Below, piece after piece: positions 59,857 through 64,000 of a stretch of 64,000 bases of DNA. The notes below the pieces were generated by a model, which was not told the DNA's origin, did not search any database, and saw only the letters and a program-made list of their open reading frames with translations. This DNA comes from Globodera rostochiensis (Eukaryota > Nematoda > Chromadorea > Rhabditida > Heteroderidae). The position numbers and the translations under genes are program-made. The stretch lies in the NCBI GenBank assembly GCA_018350325.1, contig JAEVLN010000006.1, positions 2,866,693 to 2,930,692 of the forward strand, in the 5' to 3' direction. Position 1 is the first letter of the stretch; the number at the start of each line of letters is the position of its first letter.

Positions 59857-60562
59857 CTATCCAACCAAGTCAAAGTCATTGCCCGATGCTTCTCCTACGT
59901 CCCGTTCAGCTACAACTGGAGCACTGGATGGTCCGGGCACCGATGACTCCGGCTTGGGCTCCGCTGCTTTGATGGCTTTTGGCGTCGCTTAACATATTCA
60001 AATAAATCACGCAAGATTGAATGCCATTTACCCGGAGATTTTTTGTCTTTGCCTGGCGTTGATTTGGCATTTTTAGGTTTCGTGGCTAAAATTTGCTTTT
60101 AAAAAAATGAAACAATGTCAAATAGTACCGGCTTTTACGACCACGCTTTTAGCTTTGGGTGCTTTGTCTTTCTTTGCAACGCCCTTTGACTTACTTTTTT
60201 CATCTATTTTTAACAATAACTTTGGGAGAAAATTCAAAAAAACAAACCCTTTTTAGGCTTGGCGTCCTTTTTGGTCGGCGACTTTCCATCTGCTTTTTTA
60301 TATTAACTATTTTGATGTTTTGATCAAACCCCACCTTTAGCTGCTTTACCCTTGGCAGGGGTAGCCGCCTTAGGCGATGCTTTTCCTTTTGATGATGTGG
60401 ACACTGCTCCTATTTTTGTTATGTATTAAGAGATATAATTTGAATTTGATTTCAACGCCAAAAAAACAAAGATTTTAAATTATTTTTGAATAATCCCGGA
60501 CCCGTCTCCAGAAGAGCGGCCAACACCAGGCAAATAACGGCGAGGAAGAGAATGACGCGCAT
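59857..60562 (-). CDS. Secreted Lys/Pro/Ala-rich protein, six phase-1 exons
   Basis: Exons 60502-60562, 60335-60409, 60248-60292, 60129-60203, 60032-60085 and 59857-59987 join with every intron in phase 1 to give 146 aa and a TAG. Exon 1 is a signal peptide (MRVILFLAVICLVLAALLET). Middle exons encode short basic modules: KGKASPKAATPAKGKAAKG, DGKSPTKKDAKPKKG, KSKGVAKKDKAPKAKSVV, STPGKDKKSPG. The last is TPKAIKAAEPKPESS...APVVAERDVGEASGNDFD, then LVG. KSPxK-type repeats recall histone H1 tails, so binding of acidic partners or DNA is possible. Family not recognised; a secreted effector is inferred from leader and promoter. Exon 3 has two acceptors 3 nt apart. Homology with 18367-18518 stops after NDFD, so this copy lacks the acidic end. 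Confidence 0.65.
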
Positions 60563-60641
60563 TTTGGAGAAATTAATAAAAAAAAATAATTAAATGAAAA
60601 TGGCGGAATTTGAATGTGCTTTCTGCTGCCTTTGCAACTGC

Positions 60642-60670
60642 TTTTATATGGACGGCACTGAGTCTGGCAT
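60642..60670 (-). promoter_or_regulatory. TATA box and ATGCCA motif of the Lys-rich gene
   Basis: On the minus strand ATATAAAAGC (TATAAAA at 60648-60642) lies about 80 bp upstream of the ATG, and ATGCCA lies at 60670-60665 just upstream of it. Another ATGCCA occurs at 60721-60726 on the plus strand. ATGCCA equals the recalled Globodera dorsal-gland box; a 6-mer is common by chance, so position is the main argument. Confidence 0.4.
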
Positions 60671-60829
60671 TTTCTGATTGAATTGTGAAAATAGTTGGGC
60701 AATGGAAGAGGTTAGAAGAGATGCCAACACATTTTAATTGATTTTCTGTTGTTTTGGGGATGTTTTTGATTTCTTCATCAATCTGCCAACAACATCCTCT
60801 CATCATATGTCCGCCGCCCACAAAATATA

Positions 60830-61300
60830 TTTTTTAATGATCCTGACTGACGATTTATTAAAGTTATGCATAATGTTGGATGACAAATAATTGCGTTGCG
60901 CTTGAATACATATTGTTAAATAAAACATAAACTTCTAATTTCTATTTTTAATTTATTGTATTTTAAAAATTTTGCAAAGGTCGTAGATTGTTTGTGCTTC
61001 AAAAAATTTGTTCTTTAAAAAAATGTCTGCTACCGGTCGGATTGTCGAATGGTCCGAGTGTCGATGTTGTTAAGGTCCCATCGCCAGAATTTGATCCTGT
61101 TGTCAGCGTAAACTTGTCGAATGGGTTCAAATCTCAACTTTTCCTTATTACGCTTAGATGGAATTTCGTTCATTCTTAAATTGTAAGATACGGTGAAAAA
61201 ACTAAGTTGGCATAAATGCTCATAAAGAATTTAGAAATTGTAAACGTTTTTTAGGAATGGATAAAAAAACATAAAGTTCTAAAGAAAAAAAAATACTTTT
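60830..61300. other. AT-rich intergenic DNA
   Basis: No gene supported. A short frame at 60988-61179 has no recognisable features. Confidence 0.4.
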
Positions 61301-61304
61301 AGAT

Positions 61305-61402
61305 ACGCGCCGAAACGAGTCCGCGCCGAAACGATACGGCGCCGAAACGGCGGTGCCGAACCGGTCGCGCCGAACTGGTCGCGCCGAAACGACCGGATCC
61401 GC
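61305..61402. repeat. GCGCCGAAACG repeat
   Basis: About seven imperfect copies of CGCGCCGAAACG(G/A) and GGTCGCGCCGAACTG, GC-rich in an AT-rich setting. Confidence 0.8.
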
Positions 61403-61421
61403 TAAATAAATACACATCTAA

Positions 61422-61492
61422 TTTGGTGGTGTAGTGGTGAGTTGTAAGCGGTAATTGTTTTGTCTGATGGTTCGAATCCCAACTAGAGTAAA
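61422..61492 (+). mobile_element. tRNA-related SINE head or degenerate tRNA
   Basis: GGTGGTGTAGTGGTGAGTTG resembles an A box region and GGTTCGAATCCC is a perfect B box, 45 bp downstream. No convincing acceptor or anticodon stem, so a SINE or tRNA relic is more likely than a working tRNA gene. Confidence 0.45.
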
Positions 61493-61499
61493 TGATTTC

Positions 61500-61990
61500 T
61501 GATGACTTTCTGTGAGTATCTATGGAGTAGTAAACAATTTCTAAAGCTTCTTTAATTATTTCCGATTTTTAATATTTTTAGGCTGAATACATTTTTAAAC
61601 TTTTTTTTTGATTGAAGATCTCACCGATATTTATAAAATTCCTAACTTTGTCAAGTGTTGAGGGAGGCCCCTTTTGTTTTGTAAGATTGGTAATTATTGG
61701 AACAAATTTTTGAACATATCTTGTTAAACAAAAAAAAATTTTTCCGACGGCGCCCATAGGCGCCGTCGGACCTCTTCCATTCCTAAAAATCTTTCAAATA
61801 ATTACCGCATAATTTTGGTTGCAAATCCCATAACAAATTGAGTCAAAAATTCAAAATCTCGGCAGCGCCTATCGGCACCGCCGACCCCCCCCCCCCCCCC
61901 CCCAACAGTAAGCAGAATTCGCAAATAAAAAATCCCCGTTTTCAATCCCGACGCACACGCTTGACAATCTGGTTTTAAAAGACATAATCG
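61500..61990. other. AT-rich DNA with GGCGCC hairpins and a poly-C run
   Basis: A near-perfect hairpin CGACGGCGCC/GGCGCCGTCG sits near 61746-61770. CGGCAGCGCCTATCGGCACC lies near 61860, followed by about 18 C. No gene supported. Confidence 0.5.
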
Positions 61991-62019
61991 GATGTTTTAT
62001 ATTACCATTTTTATATTTA

Positions 62020-62246
62020 CCAATCGGGTAGCTGCTACGCTCGGGAAAGAGGCGAGCACAGGTGTCGCGACATTTTGTAGTGACGCAGAACGAATGGTTG
62101 CAGGCGCTTCATATGTGTCGACTGCCCGTCGTTTGACATCATTAAGCACTCGTTGAACTTCGACACGAGTCGCGTCTGTTTTGCATGAGTGAACGCCTAT
62201 TTTGTCGTTGACAACATTGTCGTTCAGATCGGTGTGTATTCGGGCT
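62020..62246 (-). CDS. FLYWCH-like exon (MULE-type transposase or zinc-finger protein fragment)
   Basis: After a TTTTTTAG acceptor the frame reads ARIHTDLNDNVVNDKIGVHS, then CKTDATRVEVQRVLNDVKRR and AVDTYEAPATIRSASL, before a GTAAATAT donor. The order H-x-C or H-x-H, charged helix, N-x-x-K-x-R-A, T-x-x-x-P-x-x-I matches the end of FLYWCH zinc fingers and the start of MULE-associated regions common in nematodes. No catalytic DDE part is visible in the window, so this is one exon or a relic. Confidence 0.4.
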
Positions 62247-62479
62247 AAAAAACAAAAAAATATATAAATAAAATGCAAAAGTTTACAATTTGTAAAAAAG
62301 TTAAAAATGTTGATCTCCTCAATTTTATCAATTTTAATAGTCAATGACAGCGTTTCTGCAACTAATGAATTTTATTTACATTAAAAATTCTAGCGGAATT
62401 TAAAATATTAAATTGGTTGTAAGAGATACCTATTTTTTTTCGGGGGAAAAAATCTTAGCACTGAAACGTCGCATTTATA

Positions 62480-62600
62480 ATGGGCACTGAACCGTGGGCA
62501 CTGAACCGTACGGCACTGAACCGTGCCGGCTCTGAACCGTGCGGCACTGAACCGTGCGGCACTGAACCGTCCGGCACTGAACCGTGGGCACTGACCGATC
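62480..62600. repeat. GCACTGAACCGT tandem repeat
   Basis: Eight copies of a 12-16 bp unit GGCACTGAACCGTG(C/G). Confidence 0.85.
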
Positions 62601-62639
62601 GCCGCCGTCAAAATCGCATAGGAAATGGAGTTTTTGAAC

Positions 62640-62850
62640 ATTGGGTCCGGAAAACCGAAAATTTCGTTCGGTTCGATTGAAACCGAAAGTTTCGGTTCGG
62701 TTTTGTTTCGGTCCGGTTTGAAACCGAAAGCTTCCGGTTGGTTTCGGCTCGGTTTGAAACCGAAAGCTTCGGGTTGGTTTCGGTTTGGTTTGAAAGCGAA
62801 AGCTTCGGTTCGGTTATTGGTTTCGGTTAACCGAAAATTATTTGAAACCG
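62640..62850. repeat. GAAACCGAAAGCTTCGG repeat
   Basis: Five or six copies of a ~33 bp, partly palindromic unit with AACCGAAAG and CTTCGGTT halves. Frames through it give repeated EAFGFKP peptides and are not treated as genes. Confidence 0.8.
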
Positions 62851-62939
62851 ACAGCCTTATTGACAATGCTACTTCTAAGGCTTATACAAAGTCAAATTCT
62901 TAGCGCAATCGATTGAAAGTGAAGAACGGCGTTTTGTCA

Positions 62940-63180
62940 GCAATTTGTTTGACATAGCCTAAGTTAAAGAGTATAAGGAACGCGCCACCGGGTTTTTTGT
63001 CCCCGACTTTTCCCTCCCCGATCGTCGGGGTGCCAACCAGGGTTGCAGCGGATTGGGAAAAAAGTCGGATACGGATTTCGGATTGGATTGCCCAAAATTT
63101 CTCGAATCAGATTTCGGATTGGGAAAAACATCGGATTTCGGATAAAGAAAATGAAAAAATTTTTTGGTTGAAAAAATTCA
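62940..63180. repeat. Fold-back and TCGGATT-rich DNA
   Basis: CCCCGACTTTTCCCTCCCCG and CGATCGTCGGGG recall the element at 96-265. From 63045 on there are repeated TCGGAT(T/A)(T/C)GGATTGG motifs. No gene supported. Confidence 0.4.
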
Positions 63181-63184
63181 GACT

Positions 63185-63480
63185 TTTGTGACTTCTTTTT
63201 CTCCTTTCTTCTCATCTCTTACGTTCCAATCTTCTTTTCCTCCTTTCTTCTCATCCCTTAGTTCATTTCTTTCTTCACTCCCGCCCTACCATTTCCTCTT
63301 TTCCTTTCCTCCCTTCCCTTCCCATTTTCCCTTCACTTACTTTTCCTCTTTTCTTTTCATCCCTCCCGTTCAGTTCTTTCGCCCACCCCCCTCCCATTTC
63401 ATCTCATCCCTTCCTCCCATTTCTTCTCTTTCTCCCCTCCTTTTCTTTCTTCCCTTACTATTAGTTCCTTTCTTATATTC
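63185..63480. repeat. Pyrimidine-rich low-complexity tract
   Basis: Almost continuous C/T built from TTTCTTCTCATC and CCTCCTTTTCTT variants. Confidence 0.85.
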
Positions 63481-63599
63481 GCACCACTGGGTTCCATAAT
63501 AAAAATGATTTGGCTTAACAATTTTGTTATTTTGGTTAAAAGTTATAATAAAAAGCAAAAAACATTTTTAGTTTGTTATTCATTTATAAAATGATTTCA

Positions 63600-63664
63600 C
63601 GTTCGGGAAGTGAACCCACAACCTCACTAAAGCAAGCAAAAGTGCTAATCCACTACACCATGAC
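63600..63664 (-). mobile_element. tRNA-related SINE head or degenerate tRNA
   Basis: On the minus strand TGGTGTAGTGGATTAGCACT resembles an A box and GGGTTCACTTCCC is a near B box. The segment between does not fold as an anticodon arm. Confidence 0.45.
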
Positions 63665-64000
63665 TTATTTTTCCTTATCAACACCCAATCTAAGCCCAAT
63701 TCACTCAATCCTTCTTACTTTGCGCTTCTTCCCTCGCTCTTGTTTTTTTTCTCTTTCTCGGAACTCCCACGCCAATTAGACAGCGCTGCGCACCGGCTGC
63801 AAATGAGCGGCGAGTGGCGTACGCGTCAGCAACGCGCGCGCCACAACGGGCAGCGTAGTCATTCGCCCAATATCTCTAGCCCATCTTATCACTCGAATTT
63901 TCTTTTTTTTCTTTCTCTTTCAGGAGTCTCTTCATTTTGCACACTATTTCTTTCATCCTTGTGTTTACCCTTCTTCATTTCTTAACCTTTTGGCACAACG
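63665..64000. other. Window end: CT-rich DNA with a GC-rich island
   Basis: CT-rich sequence surrounds a GC-rich block at about 63770-63860 (CGCGCGCG, CAGCGCTGCGC). An open frame through it has no recognisable domain. The call is left open. Confidence 0.35.

Noticed and set aside
62408..62866. 152-codon minus frame with EAFGFKP repeats
   Set aside because: It runs through two unrelated short repeat clusters; the repeats are explained at DNA level and no splice or promoter context supports it.

Overview
The window is eukaryotic nuclear DNA: AT-rich, with short multi-exon genes, many small introns and abundant inverted repeats. The lineage points to a nematode, most likely a plant-parasitic tylenchid such as a cyst nematode. 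The reasons are two secreted proteins that fit the nematode-restricted DB cysteine module, several introns that begin GC instead of GT, short introns, secreted effector-like genes, and ATGCCA motifs at the promoter of one of them. The species is an inference; I ran no search.

Left part, about 1-16.4 kb, ordinary gene-bearing DNA. (1) The 3' six exons of a FAAH2-like amidase (307-2259, +). (2) An inverted duplication (about 2.45-5.53 kb against 6.67-9.75 kb) with one intact 7-exon DB-domain secreted protein gene in each arm, tail to tail, around a ~1.15 kb spacer holding a small membrane-protein gene. (3) A complete 5-exon gene (11350-13096, +) for a secreted protein-kinase-like protein whose catalytic residues are all replaced: a secreted pseudokinase of 349 aa. 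(4) A CYP4-like cytochrome P450 (13935-16401, +), phase-consistent over 11 exons, that stops in the I-helix exon at a 10-N assembly gap.

Middle part, about 16.4-57.4 kb, one large repeat complex. Palindrome 1 has ~8 kb arms (16412-24567 and 25758-33910, constant coordinate sum 50325 in the core) around a 1.2 kb spacer, and is rich in CT/GA tracts, tRNA-derived SINE-like units and decayed gene pieces. Its right arm runs into a head-to-tail array of ~4.2 kb units in minus orientation (L1-L4). The array inverts at 49372 (palindrome 2, coordinate sum 98745) into ~3.56 kb units in plus orientation (R1-R3). Six units carry the same small gene with a signal peptide. The same units carry broken fragments of a second secreted-protein gene.

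Right part, about 57.4-64 kb. An intact-looking homologue of that second gene lies at 59857-60562 (-): 146 aa, signal peptide, six exons with every intron in phase 1, Lys/Pro/Ala-rich repeats and an ATGCCA box next to its TATA box. Nearby are part of an unrecognised minus-strand gene broken up by repeats, a FLYWCH-like exon, and many short self-complementary repeat clusters.

Taken together, the window combines housekeeping-type enzymes (FAAH-like amidase, P450) with a region that seems to make and break genes for secreted proteins by inverted and tandem duplication. All splice models were built by hand from GT/GC-AG sites and reading phase. The perfect inverted symmetry next to an N gap means part of the middle region could be an assembly artefact.
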